49,801 bases of DNA, taken from contig JASUTC010000006.1 in assembly GCA_030445775.1 (NCBI GenBank), positions 1-49,801 on the forward strand, in the 5' to 3' direction. Of the stretch, positions 41,446-49,770 are shown in pieces. A model generated the notes under the pieces. That model was not told the DNA's origin, ran no database searches, and was given only the letters and a program-made list of their open reading frames with translations. This DNA is from Thermotogaceae bacterium (GTDB lineage: Bacteria; Thermotogota; Thermotogae; MWEM01). Position 1 is the stretch's first letter. Every line of letters starts with the position of its first letter. Made by a program: the position numbers and the translations under genes.

Positions 41446-42795
41446 ATGCCAAAAAGATACATACCCCATACTGATGGGGAAATTAAAGAAATGCTTTCTT
41501 CAATAGGAGTTAAAAGCATTGAGGAATTATTCAAAGATCTGCCTGCTGAAAAAAGAGTCTCACAACTAAACCTTAACAAAGGCCTTTCTGAAACTGATGT
41601 TCTAAGAAAAATGAAAGAATGGTCTGAAAGAAACTCGGATTTGGAAGACTACTCTGTTTTCCTTGGGGGCGGAATATATAAACATCTTATTCCGCAATCC
41701 ATTCAGCATATTGTAGAAAGGGGAGAGTTTTTAACAGCTTATACCCCTTACCAAGCTGAAGTAAGCCAAGGTTCACTACAAATGTTCTACGAGTTTCAAA
41801 CGATGATTTGTGAACTAACAGGAATGGATGTTGCAAATTCTTCCATGTACGATGGTGGGACAGCTGCTGCTGAAGCCATGTTGATGTCTTGCAATATTAA
41901 GAAAAAGAACCATTACCTTGTCGCTGAATCCATTCACCCGGAATACTTAAAGATCATACAAACATATGCTAAGGGTCCTGAAATTGAGATTGAAACAGTA
42001 AAATACAACAGAGAAACGGGTATGATTGATTTAGAAGCCCTTAAAAACAAAATAAAAGATAATACCGCAGGTTTTTTAATGGGTTATACAAATTTTTTCG
42101 GTATCATTGAAGACGTACAAAAAGTTAGGGAGATTACAAAAGAAATCCTTTTAACTGTATCGTGTAATCCGGTTACTTTAGGTGTTTTAAAAGCTCCAGG
42201 TGATTTTGATGTAGACATCGTTACCGGTGAAGCCCAACCTTTTGGCGGTTCTCTGTATCTGGGTGGAATGACACTTGGGATTTTTGCAACTAAGAAAGAA
42301 TTTATACGAAAAATGCCCGGAAGAGTCATTGGAAAGACAACAGATTTAGATGGGAATCCAGGATATGTCATGGTACTTCAAACAAGAGAACAGCATATTA
42401 GAAGGGATAAAGCCACATCCAATATCTGTTCAAATCACGCGCATAATGCGCTTGTAGCTGCGATTTATCTTTCTTTGTTGGGGAATACCGGATTAAGGGA
42501 AGTTGCAATACAAGGCCTTAAAAAAGCTCATTTTCTTGCTGAAAGAATTGATAGAATGGATAGATATGATTTAGCTTTTACCGGACCTTTTTTTAACGAA
42601 TTCACCATCAAATCACAAAATAACCCAAAATACATCAGAGACGAAATGATAAAAGAAAAAATAATGGGACCACTGCCTCTTATGGAATTAACAGCAAATG
42701 AAGAACATGAACAACTTTCACTGATTGCCGTTACGGAAGCAAACAGAATGGAAGAGATAGCCTACTTTGCATCCAGATTGGAGGGATTATTATGA
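41446..42795 (+). CDS. gcvPA: Glycine dehydrogenase (decarboxylating) subunit 1
   Basis: First half of the split P protein of the glycine cleavage system. With GcvPB it decarboxylates glycine and loads aminomethyl onto lipoyl-GcvH. About 449 residues. MPKRYIPHTDGEIKEML, the YTPYQAEVSQGSLQMFYEFQTMI substrate region, MYDGGTAAAEA and GEAQPFGGSLYLGG are characteristic. It has no PLP lysine, which is in subunit 2. AAAGGGGG precedes the ATG at 41446. An ATG at 41419 would add nine residues with no support. It overlaps gcvPB by four bases. gcvT and gcvH are not in the window. Confidence 0.95.
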   Translation: MPKRYIPHTDGEIKEMLSSIGVKSIEELFKDLPAEKRVSQLNLNKGLSETDVLRKMKEWSERNSDLEDYSVFLGGGIYKHLIPQSIQHIVERGEFLTAYTPYQAEVSQGSLQMFYEFQTMICELTGMDVANSSMYDGGTAAAEAMLMSCNIKKKNHYLVAESIHPEYLKIIQTYAKGPEIEIETVKYNRETGMIDLEALKNKIKDNTAGFLMGYTNFFGIIEDVQKVREITKEILLTVSCNPVTLGVLKAPGDFDVDIVTGEAQPFGGSLYLGGMTLGIFATKKEFIRKMPGRVIGKTTDLDGNPGYVMVLQTREQHIRRDKATSNICSNHAHNALVAAIYLSLLGNTGLREVAIQGLKKAHFLAERIDRMDRYDLAFTGPFFNEFTIKSQNNPKYIRDEMIKEKIMGPLPLMELTANEEHEQLSLIAVTEANRMEEIAYFASRLEGLL

Positions 42796-44246
42796 GAAGG
42801 GATAACAAGTTGATTTTTGAAAAAGGTGCGAAAGGAAGAATTGGATACACATTTCCAGATGAAAATATTCCCAATTATCGCATAGAAGAAATGATTCCTC
42901 AAGAACAAATCAGAGAAATTCCACCAGAATTGCCCGAATGTAACGAAGTAGAAGTGGTCAGACATTTTACAAACCTATCAAAATTGAATCATTCCATAGA
43001 TAATGGTTTTTATCCTTTGGGTTCTTGTACAATGAAGTACAACCCGAAAATCAACGAAACTGTCGCTATGATAAGTGGTTTCGTAAATCTTCATCCATAC
43101 CAACCCGAATCTACTTTTCAAGGGGCATTAGAATTAATGTATTTTTTACAACAAGCTTTGGCTGAGATTAGCGGTATGGATGAAGTAACACTCCAACCGG
43201 CAGCAGGGGCACACGGAGAATTAACCGGTATGTCTTTAATTCGAGCCTATCATGATGATAGAGGAGATATCAAAAGAAACACCGTTATTGTACCGGACTC
43301 TGCTCATGGAACAAATCCTGCAACCGCTGCAATGTGTGGTTATAAAGTAAAAGAAGTTGAATCTAATGAAAATGGGAGAGTTAATCTCAAAGTGTTGAAG
43401 AAAATGCTAAACAATGATATCGCTGCAATCATGTTAACCAATCCCAATACATTAGGATTGTTTGAAGATGATATTCTTGAAATACAAAAATTGGCACATG
43501 AAAATGGTACATTGCTCTATTATGATGGGGCTAACATGAATGCCATAATGGGAAAGATTCGTCCTGGAGATATGGGATTTGATGTTCTACATTATAATTT
43601 GCACAAAACATTTTCAACACCACATGGAATGGGTGGTCCGGGTAGTGGAGCAGTGGGGGTTAAGTCGAAATTGGCACCTTATCTTCCCGTCCCTCATGTG
43701 AAGAAAGATGAAGAACGCTTTTACCTTGATTACGACATTCCAAAATCCATAGGGAAAATTCGGGGATACTATGGTAATTTTAACGTATTAATCAGAGCCG
43801 CCGCTTATATTTTAACCATGGGAGCAGACGGTTTAAGATCTGCCAGTGAAATAGCTGTTCTAAACGCCAACTATTTAAGAAATAAAATCATAAAGAGATT
43901 CAAAATTCCATTTGGTAAGCAATGCATGCATGAATTTGTTGCCGATGGGTCCTTACTAAAGAAATATGGTTTAAAAACATTAGATTTTGCAAAAGCCTTG
44001 TTGGATTATGGCATACATCCGCCAACAGTTTATTTCCCGTTGATTGTCCACGAAGCTATGATGATCGAACCCACAGAAACAGAAAGTAAAGAAACACTGG
44101 ATCATTTTGTTGAGATCGTGGATAAGATTCTGGAGCAGGCACAAAGTGATCCTGACAAGTTAAAAGAAGTACCTTATACAACCCCGGTAAGAAGATTGGA
44201 TGAACTAAAAGCCAACAAAGATCTAAATGTAAGATATCAAAAGTAA
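42792..44246 (+). CDS. gcvPB: Glycine dehydrogenase (decarboxylating) subunit 2
   Basis: Second, PLP-binding half of the split glycine decarboxylase. 484 residues. The PLP-binding lysine is in HYNLHKTFSTPHGMGGPGSGAVGV. PLGSCTMKYNPKINE, QPAAGAHGELTG and DSAHGTNPATAAMCGY are classic family segments. The ATG overlaps the gcvPA stop (ATGA), so the two subunits should be made in matched amounts. The tRNA-Ala promoter begins eight bases after its stop. No terminator separates them. Confidence 0.96.
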   Translation: MRRDNKLIFEKGAKGRIGYTFPDENIPNYRIEEMIPQEQIREIPPELPECNEVEVVRHFTNLSKLNHSIDNGFYPLGSCTMKYNPKINETVAMISGFVNLHPYQPESTFQGALELMYFLQQALAEISGMDEVTLQPAAGAHGELTGMSLIRAYHDDRGDIKRNTVIVPDSAHGTNPATAAMCGYKVKEVESNENGRVNLKVLKKMLNNDIAAIMLTNPNTLGLFEDDILEIQKLAHENGTLLYYDGANMNAIMGKIRPGDMGFDVLHYNLHKTFSTPHGMGGPGSGAVGVKSKLAPYLPVPHVKKDEERFYLDYDIPKSIGKIRGYYGNFNVLIRAAAYILTMGADGLRSASEIAVLNANYLRNKIIKRFKIPFGKQCMHEFVADGSLLKKYGLKTLDFAKALLDYGIHPPTVYFPLIVHEAMMIEPTETESKETLDHFVEIVDKILEQAQSDPDKLKEVPYTTPVRRLDELKANKDLNVRYQK

Positions 44247-44254
44247 TTCAAGGC

Positions 44255-44283
44255 TTGATTTTTTTTCTCATCTCAGATATAAT
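44255..44283 (+). promoter_or_regulatory. Promoter of tRNA-Ala
   Basis: TTGATT (44255-44260) and TATAAT (44278-44283) are separated by exactly 17 bases, 17 bases before the first base of the tRNA. This is the best classical two-box promoter in the window. Confidence 0.82.
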
Positions 44284-44300
44284 AGCAGTGTTTTTTTAGT

Positions 44301-44376
44301 GGGGCCGTAGCTCAGTTGGGAGAGCGCTACCATGGCATGGTAGAAGCCGTGGGTTCAAGTCCCATCGGCTCCACCA
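44301..44376 (+). tRNA. tRNA-Ala (anticodon GGC)
   Basis: A 76-base cloverleaf. The acceptor stem GGGGCCG/CGGCTCC contains the G3-U70 pair that identifies alanine tRNA. The D stem is GCTC/GAGC. The anticodon stem CTACC/GGTAG holds loop ATGGCAT with anticodon GGC, reading GCC and GCU. The T stem is GTGGG/CCCAT with loop TTCAAGT. The 3' CCA is encoded. It has its own promoter and terminator and stands alone between gcvPB and fabF. Confidence 0.97.
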
Positions 44377-44381
44377 CTTTC

Positions 44382-44410
44382 AGGGACAGTTAATGGCTGT
44401 CCTTTTTTTA
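44382..44410 (+). terminator. Rho-independent terminator of tRNA-Ala
   Basis: GGACAG and CTGTCC pair (extended by G-T and A-T outside) around a seven-base loop and run into seven T residues, starting six bases after the CCA end. Confidence 0.85.
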
Positions 44411-44436
44411 TTTCAGAAAGCAACCTATAAGAATTA

Positions 44437-44445
44437 TGTTATAAT
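44437..44445 (+). promoter_or_regulatory. Extended -10 promoter candidate for fabF-fabZ-acpP
   Basis: TGTTATAAT lies 192 bases before fabF. A second candidate is closer: TTGCTT (44542-44547), 17 bases, TATTAT (44565-44570). The 260-base gap between the tRNA and fabF holds no gene or convincing riboswitch that I can see. I cannot say which promoter is used, or both. Confidence 0.45.
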
Positions 44446-44636
44446 ATTTGGGTGTTTTTGATAACAAAGTTATTTCCAGGAATTAATATATATAGACTAG
44501 AAATAGTTTTTTTAATTTGTTGCGTATTTGCTAATATTTTATTGCTTTTCAAAAACTAAATATTTATTATGGATGTACAAATTAGTTCTTACATAAGCCA
44601 CTTCTTAATGGATGCTGAAATTTGGAGGTTATAATA

Positions 44637-45863
44637 ATGAAAAAAATTGTGATTACCGGCTTAGGAACAATTAATCCGGTTGCAAAGAATACAAATGAAT
44701 TTTCAACAGCTCTTAGAGAAGAAAAAAGCGGGATTGATGTTATAAAATCCTTTGACAGTAGTACAATACCGGTTAAGATTGCTGGAGAAGTCAAAGATTT
44801 CAGTCCCAAATTATACATGGACAGAAGAAAGGCAAAAAAATTTGATCGTTTTCTTCAACTTGGACTGGCGGCAACTAAAGAAGCCTTTGAAGATGCCGGG
44901 TTGAATGCCGTTGATGATTGGAAGGAATCAGGAGCAGTTACAGTTTCTTCCGGTATTGGCGGGGTCCATACCGAAATGAGAGAATTTTATGAATTATACA
45001 AAAATGGCCCCAGATATGTCAGTCCCTTTTTGATACCCATGATCATTACCAATATGATGGCCGGGGTGATCGCAATGGAGTATGGCTTAAACGGTCCAAA
45101 TTTCGCTCCCGTAAGTGCCTGTGCTTCGTCACTCCATTCACTAATTATTGGAGCCATGTTGATCGAAACTCAAAAATGTGATGTCGCCATAACCGGTGGA
45201 GTTGATGCAGCAGTAACGCTCCCCGGAATCATCGGTTTTTCAAACATGATGGCTTTATCCAAAAGAAATGATACACCCGAAAAAGCCAGCAGACCTTTTG
45301 ACAAAGAGCGTGACGGCTTTGTTATGAGTGAGGGTAGTGGAGTTATCATTTTAGAAAGCGAGGAGCACGCACTTAAAAGAAATGCCCCGATATACGGGTA
45401 TCTTTTAGGGTATGGCATGTCAGCAGATGCCCATGATTACAGTGCATCAGATCCTAATGGTAAAGGCCCGGCTTTGGCAATAAAGCGTGCTTTGGATTCC
45501 GGAAAAATATCAGTTGATCAAATTGATCTTATCAATACTCACGGTACAGGTACACCGATTGGAGATAATTCGGAGGGGAAAGCTATACAAAGTGTTTTTG
45601 TAAATCATAAGCCATTAATACAATCAACCAAATCATTAATAGGTCATACCATTGCGGGTTCCGGTTCAATAGAAACCATTGCAGGTATTTTGCAAGCGAA
45701 AGAGGGGTTTGTCCATGGGATGCCGAATTTGAAAGAACCAGATGATAATCTTAAAGATCTCAATTTTGTCTATCAAAAGAAGGAACAGAAAATAAAAACA
45801 TTCATGAAAAACTCTTTTGGTTTTGGTGGGCAAAATGCCTCAATTATCGTTGAGGTGGTTTGA
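44637..45863 (+). CDS. fabF: Beta-ketoacyl-ACP synthase II
   Basis: Condenses malonyl-ACP with acyl-ACP in type II fatty acid elongation. 408 residues. The thiolase-fold active site is complete: Cys in [17 protein letters not shown], His in [11 protein letters not shown] and His in [14 protein letters not shown], with the [13 protein letters not shown]-terminal motif. TTTGGAGGTT lies before the ATG at 44637. An earlier in-frame start at 44622 is unsupported. It is co-transcribed with fabZ and acpP, a minimal elongation set. fabD, fabG, fabH and fabK are elsewhere. Confidence 0.96.
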   Translation: MKKIVITGLGTINPVAKNTNEFSTALREEKSGIDVIKSFDSSTIPVKIAGEVKDFSPKLYMDRRKAKKFDRFLQLGLAATKEAFEDAGLNAVDDWKESGAVTVSSGIGGVHTEMREFYELYKNGPRYVSPFLIPMIITNMMAGVIAMEYGLNGPNFAPVSACASSLHSLIIGAMLIETQKCDVAITGGVDAAVTLPGIIGFSNMMALSKRNDTPEKASRPFDKERDGFVMSEGSGVIILESEEHALKRNAPIYGYLLGYGMSADAHDYSASDPNGKGPALAIKRALDSGKISVDQIDLINTHGTGTPIGDNSEGKAIQSVFVNHKPLIQSTKSLIGHTIAGSGSIETIAGILQAKEGFVHGMPNLKEPDDNLKDLNFVYQKKEQKIKTFMKNSFGFGGQNASIIVEVV

Positions 45864-46297
45864 TGTCCATGATGACCATAGACGAAATAAAAAAATTATT
45901 ACCCCATCGATATCCGTTTTTATTTGTAGATTCGGTAAAAGAAATTACAGACGAGAAGATTATTGCGCAAAAGAATTGTACAATTAATGAACCCTTTTTT
46001 CAAGGTCATTTTCCTGATTATCCTATCATGCCGGGGGTTCTTCAAATTGAAGGATTAGCACAAGTTGCAGGTATTTTCCTTAAAAATAAATATAAAGAAG
46101 AATTGGACAATTCAATTGTCCCACTCTTCTTGGGGATAGACAAAGCACGTTTTAAAAGAGAAATTAGGCCCTCCGACATTTTAATATACGAAGTAAAGTT
46201 AGAAGAAAAGAGAGACTCAATATTTTTTGTTTCCGGAAAAATAACTTGCAGTGAGAAGTTATGTACAAAAGCGCGTCTTATGTTAGGATTTAAATAG
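45863..46297 (+). CDS. fabZ: 3-hydroxyacyl-ACP dehydratase FabZ
   Basis: Dehydrates 3-hydroxyacyl-ACP in fatty acid elongation. It is a hot-dog-fold dimer or hexamer. About 144 residues. The [12 protein letters not shown] start and the catalytic His and Glu in [20 protein letters not shown] are diagnostic. The start is probably the ATG at 45863, which overlaps the fabF stop, with GAGGTGG just upstream. ATGs at 45869 and 45872 are alternatives. acpP follows after 28 bases with its own ribosome binding site. Confidence 0.95.
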   Translation: MSMMTIDEIKKLLPHRYPFLFVDSVKEITDEKIIAQKNCTINEPFFQGHFPDYPIMPGVLQIEGLAQVAGIFLKNKYKEELDNSIVPLFLGIDKARFKREIRPSDILIYEVKLEEKRDSIFFVSGKITCSEKLCTKARLMLGFK

Positions 46298-46325
46298 TAA
46301 TCAAAAGAATGAAAGGAGAAAGTTT

Positions 46326-46574
46326 ATGACCAGAGAGGAAGTATTTAGTAAGGTAAAAGAAACCCTAATTGAAAACTTAGATTTAGAAGACGTAGAAATT
46401 TCTGAAGATTCGAATCTTTCGGATGATTTAGATGCAACCTCTTTAGAATTAGTTGATTTAGCAATGGATTTGGAAAAAGCCTTAAACACAAGAATCGAGC
46501 TTGAAGAACTCACTGGCATTGAAACTGTTGGAAATGTAGTTGATCTTATAACTAAAAAATCCATGGTATCATAA
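46326..46574 (+). CDS. acpP: Acyl carrier protein
   Basis: Carries growing fatty acyl chains on a phosphopantetheine arm. An acidic four-helix protein of 82 residues. The attachment serine is in LDATSLELVDLAMDLE near residue 39. The usual preceding aspartate (DSL) is threonine here. The downstream helix II/III composition and the GIETVGNVVDLI end are typical. AAAGGAGAAAG precedes the ATG. Position after fabF-fabZ supports a primary role in fatty acid synthesis despite the TSL variant. A terminator follows immediately. Confidence 0.93.
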   Translation: MTREEVFSKVKETLIENLDLEDVEISEDSNLSDDLDATSLELVDLAMDLEKALNTRIELEELTGIETVGNVVDLITKKSMVS

Positions 46575-46598
46575 AGACCCTTTGCAGGGTCTTTTTTT
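46573..46598 (+). terminator. Rho-independent terminator after acpP
   Basis: AAAGACCCT / AGGGTCTTT with loop TTGC, followed by a run of T residues. The stem starts in the acpP stop codon. Confidence 0.93.
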
Positions 46599-46701
46599 CT
46601 TTTCAACATGAAAAGTTTTGCATTTTCTCTGTAAAAAACATTTTTTTAATCTGCCATGACTCGTTAAACACTATCCTGAAAAACAATACAACAATAATTT
46701 T

Positions 46702-46863
46702 GTGAATAGCACCTCCAGCTTTTTGAAAAAGTCATTTCCAAGCTATTTTACAATAAAAGAATTAGGAGAAGTAAATCTTAATGTTGAAGAATCTTTACAA
46801 ATCTTAGAAAAAGTAAACGTAAGAGAAGGTAGAGTGGGTGTTGAGATAAGGAGGATATTATGA
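46702..46863 (+). CDS. Short uncharacterised ORF coupled to cobO (possible gene remnant)
   Basis: A 53-codon frame from a GTG, ending at a TGA that shares ATGA with the cobO start. The C-terminal part (YFTIKELGEVNLNVEESLQ, then ILEKVNVREGRVGVEIRRIL) reads like genuine protein: charged, helical, no rare codons. The frame is open back to 46660, but neither the GTG nor any other start has a ribosome binding site, and the preceding 60 bases have stops in all forward frames. It may be the 3' remnant of a decayed gene, or a small gene with an unusual start. I recognise no family. cobO's ribosome binding site AAGGAGG lies inside its last codons. Confidence 0.45.
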   Translation: MNSTSSFLKKSFPSYFTIKELGEVNLNVEESLQILEKVNVREGRVGVEIRRIL

Positions 46864-47372
46864 AAGGATACGTACAAATTTACACCGGTAACGGAAAAGG
46901 TAAGACAACGGCAGCACTCGGATTAAGTCTAAGAGCAGTTTGTGCCGGGAAAAAGGTCTTTTTTGGCCAATTCGTTAAAGGGATGAAATACAGTGAACTT
47001 AAGGCACCACAATTTCTGAACCAATTAGAGATCAAACAATACGGAAGAAACTGTTTTATCCGAAAAGATCCTGAAGAAGAGGACATCCGATTAGCACGAG
47101 AAGGGCTGAAGGATCTCCAGATGAAAATTAAATCAGGCGACTACGATATCGTTGTTATGGATGAATTAAATATTGCACTCTTTTATAAACTATTTGAGGT
47201 AAAAGATGTTCTGAAATTACTTAGAGAAAAACACGAAAAAACCGAAGTGATCATAACGGGAAGATACGCTCCGACTGAATTAATCGAAGTGGCAGATCTT
47301 GTTACTGAAATGAAAGAAATTAAACACTATTATCAGCAAGGTGTGCAAGCCAGAGAGGGTATTGAAAAATGA
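46860..47372 (+). CDS. cobO: Cob(I)alamin adenosyltransferase, CobO/BtuR type
   Basis: Attaches the adenosyl group of ATP to reduced corrinoids, making adenosylcobalamin. 170 residues. The P-loop GNGKGKTTAALG is near residue 10. VVMDELNIAL and the C-terminal TGRYAPTELIEVADLVTEMKEIKHYYQQGVQAREGIE are diagnostic of the CobA/CobO family. AAGGAGG precedes the ATG. The following genes act on methylmalonyl-CoA, whose formation by a B12-dependent mutase would need this cofactor. The mutase itself is not in the window. Confidence 0.95.
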   Translation: MKGYVQIYTGNGKGKTTAALGLSLRAVCAGKKVFFGQFVKGMKYSELKAPQFLNQLEIKQYGRNCFIRKDPEEEDIRLAREGLKDLQMKIKSGDYDIVVMDELNIALFYKLFEVKDVLKLLREKHEKTEVIITGRYAPTELIEVADLVTEMKEIKHYYQQGVQAREGIEK

Positions 47373-47375
47373 ATG

Positions 47376-47384
47376 TGCTATAAT
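47376..47384 (+). promoter_or_regulatory. Extended -10 promoter for the methylmalonyl-CoA genes
   Basis: TGCTATAAT lies directly after the cobO stop, 29 bases before the epimerase start. There is no good -35. It could give the mce-mmdA set its own transcript. Confidence 0.55.
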
Positions 47385-47412
47385 CTGCATAACTTTAAAC
47401 GGGAGGATGAAG

Positions 47413-47820
47413 ATGAGTGTAACTAAGATCGATCACATTGGCATTGCCGTGAAATCGATAGACGAATCGTTAAAACTTTACAAAGATGTACTGGACATGG
47501 ATTTCAAAGGGATTGAAGAAATGACTGACAGAGCATTAAAAACTGCTTTTATTCAAGCAGGAGATTCGATGATTGAATTATTGGAACCCACTTCGGAAAA
47601 GAGTACAATTGCAAAATTTTTGGACAAAAAGGGACAGGGCATCCACCATATTGCACTACATGTGGAAAACATACAAGAAACTATGGAATCGTTAAAAGAA
47701 AAGGGATACAGACTTTTGTCCGAAGAGCCGGAAAAAGGTGCACATGGAACAAAAGTAGCATTTCTACACCCGAAGAGCACTAATGGGGTTCTTTTAGAAT
47801 TAGTTGAAGTTGATCATTAA
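47413..47820 (+). CDS. mce: Methylmalonyl-CoA epimerase
   Basis: Interconverts (R)- and (S)-methylmalonyl-CoA, linking the mutase to the decarboxylase. A vicinal-oxygen-chelate fold protein of 135 residues. Metal ligands are expected in KIDHIGIAV (His), GIHHIALHV (His) and VLLELVE (Glu), with IELLEP in the middle and the KGAHGTKVAFLHP segment typical of the family. GGGAGG lies six bases before the ATG at 47413. Earlier in-frame starts within cobO are not supported. mmdA follows after 18 bases. Confidence 0.94.
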   Translation: MSVTKIDHIGIAVKSIDESLKLYKDVLDMDFKGIEEMTDRALKTAFIQAGDSMIELLEPTSEKSTIAKFLDKKGQGIHHIALHVENIQETMESLKEKGYRLLSEEPEKGAHGTKVAFLHPKSTNGVLLELVEVDH

Positions 47821-47838
47821 CGGAAAGGATGAGGAAAA

Positions 47839-49395
47839 ATGTCAACAATGAATGAATTAATCAATTCGTTTAATCAAAAAAGCGAGAAAATTGAACAAGG
47901 CGGAGGAGAAAAACGAATTGAAAAACAGCACAAAAGCGGGAAATTAACCGCAAGAGAAAGAATCTCTATTTTATTGGATGAAAATTCTTTTGTTGAAATT
48001 GATAAATTCGTTAAACACAGATGTGACAATTTTGGTTTGGGAAAAAAAGAGATCCCCGCTGATGCAGTAGTAACAGGTATAGGGACAATTAATGGAAAAA
48101 AAGTTGCTGTTTTCTCACAGGATTTTACAGTCATGGGAGGATCGCTTGGTGAGATGCACGCTAAAAAAATAATGAAAATGCAGGATCTTGCATTAAAAAT
48201 GGGAATTCCTGTAATTGGAATCAACGATTCAGGAGGAGCAAGAATACAAGAAGCGGTAGATGCCTTGTTTGGTTATGGAGGTATCTTTTTTAGAAACACC
48301 CGTGCTTCAGGAGTAATCCCCCAAATATCCATTATTATGGGACCATGTGCCGGTGGTGCAGTGTATTCCCCGGCGATTACAGATTTTGTTATAATGGTTG
48401 ATAAAAACGCAAAGATGTTCATTACCGGTCCACAAGTGATTAAAGCCGTAACCGGTGAAGAAGTATCACAAGAAGAACTGGGCGGTGCAACCGTTCACAA
48501 TACTAAAAGCGGAAATGCCCATTTTATTGCCGATTCTGATGAAAGTGCATTAAAACTTTGCAGAGATTTAGTCGAGTTTCTTCCCTCTAATAATTTAGAA
48601 CAACCGGATGTGATAAAAAGCGAACAATCATATGATTTTTCAAATTTAGCTGACATTTCACAGATCATACCGGCGGATATGAAAAAGGGGTATGATGTGA
48701 GAGATGTCATTAGAAACGTTGTTGATAACGACATTTTTTTTGAAGTCCATGCCTTATATGCAAAAAACATTGTAACCGGGTTTGCCAGAATAGGTGGGTA
48801 TACAGTAGGTATCGTTGCCAATCAGCCAAATGTGTGGGCCGGTAGTCTTGATATCAATGCCTCTGATAAAGGAGCACGATTTATTCGATTTTTGGATGCC
48901 TTTAATATTCCTATCTTAACTTTTGTGGATACTCCCGGTTTTTTACCTGGAACAAATCAAGAATTCAACGGAATTATCAGACACGGTGCGAAATTACTTT
49001 ATGCCTACAGTGAATCAACGGTTCCAAAGATTACATTAATCTTGAGAAAAGCCTATGGAGGGGCCTATATTGCCATGGGAAGCCAACATTTGGGAGCTGA
49101 TTTGGTCTTTGCCCTACCCACGGCTCAGATAGCAGTAATGGGTCCTGAAGGTGCTGCTAATGTAATATTTAGAAAAGAGATTGAAAGTGCTCAAAATCCT
49201 GAAGCTACGCGAAAAGAAAAGATTGAAGAGTACAAAGGGCGCTTTGCTAACCCGTATCAAGCTGCATCCAGAGGATATGTAGATGCTATTATTTCTCCTG
49301 AGGAAGTAAGAAAACAATTGTATAAGGCCATCAAGATAACCGAAACAAAAGCAGAGTCCGCTCCGGATAAAAAACATGGAAATATTCCATTATAA
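47839..49395 (+). CDS. mmdA: Methylmalonyl-CoA decarboxylase alpha / acyl-CoA carboxyltransferase subunit
   Basis: Carboxyltransferase that moves CO2 between (S)-methylmalonyl-CoA and biotin. 518 residues. Two crotonase-like halves carry the acyl-CoA signatures: GKLTARERISILLD, INDSGGARIQEAVDAL, GPCAGGAVYSPA and MTGPQVI-like ITGPQVIKAVTGEEV in the first half, then FVDTPGFLPGTNQE and KAYGGAYIAMGS in the second. Company with a delta/OadG subunit and a biotin carrier argues for an Na+-pumping decarboxylase rather than a soluble carboxylase. AAAGGATGAGG precedes the ATG. The membrane beta subunit would lie to the right of the window. Confidence 0.94.
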   Translation: MSTMNELINSFNQKSEKIEQGGGEKRIEKQHKSGKLTARERISILLDENSFVEIDKFVKHRCDNFGLGKKEIPADAVVTGIGTINGKKVAVFSQDFTVMGGSLGEMHAKKIMKMQDLALKMGIPVIGINDSGGARIQEAVDALFGYGGIFFRNTRASGVIPQISIIMGPCAGGAVYSPAITDFVIMVDKNAKMFITGPQVIKAVTGEEVSQEELGGATVHNTKSGNAHFIADSDESALKLCRDLVEFLPSNNLEQPDVIKSEQSYDFSNLADISQIIPADMKKGYDVRDVIRNVVDNDIFFEVHALYAKNIVTGFARIGGYTVGIVANQPNVWAGSLDINASDKGARFIRFLDAFNIPILTFVDTPGFLPGTNQEFNGIIRHGAKLLYAYSESTVPKITLILRKAYGGAYIAMGSQHLGADLVFALPTAQIAVMGPEGAANVIFRKEIESAQNPEATRKEKIEEYKGRFANPYQAASRGYVDAIISPEEVRKQLYKAIKITETKAESAPDKKHGNIPL

Positions 49396-49419
49396 ATTGA
49401 GAACTAAAGGGTTGATTCG

Positions 49420-49770
49420 ATGAATGTAGGAACCATTTCATTAGTAGGTATCAGCGTTGTTTTTTTTACTTTCGTTGTTCTTTTCTTCCTTTTTAAGCTT
49501 TTGGCAAAGTTATTTGGAGATAAAAAGACAGTTGTAATAAAAAAGAGCGTTGTTTCAGATAACACGGTAAAAACAAGAAAAACACCAGATACCCAACAGC
49601 CAGATTTAGAATTAGTAGCCGTACTAACGGCTGCAATTGCATCGTACACATCAAAGGATTTTAAAATTTTAAACATCAAAGAGAAAGAAATAAATCACGC
49701 TGTTCATTGGAAAAATCAAAAACCAAAAATCTGGAGACCGATAAGAAAGGGAGTTAAAAGAACATGGTAA
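49420..49770 (+). CDS. mmdD: Sodium-pump decarboxylase delta/gamma subunit (OadG family)
   Basis: Small membrane subunit that holds the decarboxylase complex together. 116 residues. One N-terminal membrane span (ISLVGISVVFFTFVVLFFLF) is followed by KLLAKLFGDKK, a polar linker, and the C-terminal family motif ELVAVLTAAIASYTS before a basic tail ending WRPIRKGVKRTW. The ribosome binding site AAAGGG is weak. The stop overlaps the start of the biotin carrier gene by seven bases. The order mce-mmdA-delta-biotin carrier is that of Na+-translocating methylmalonyl-CoA decarboxylases. Confidence 0.88.
   Translation: MNVGTISLVGISVVFFTFVVLFFLFKLLAKLFGDKKTVVIKKSVVSDNTVKTRKTPDTQQPDLELVAVLTAAIASYTSKDFKILNIKEKEINHAVHWKNQKPKIWRPIRKGVKRTW

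Noticed and set aside
48387-48395. Extended -10 TGTTATAAT inside mmdA
   Set aside because: It encodes conserved residues (DFVIMVD) deep within the gene and precedes no transcription unit, so it is probably coincidental.
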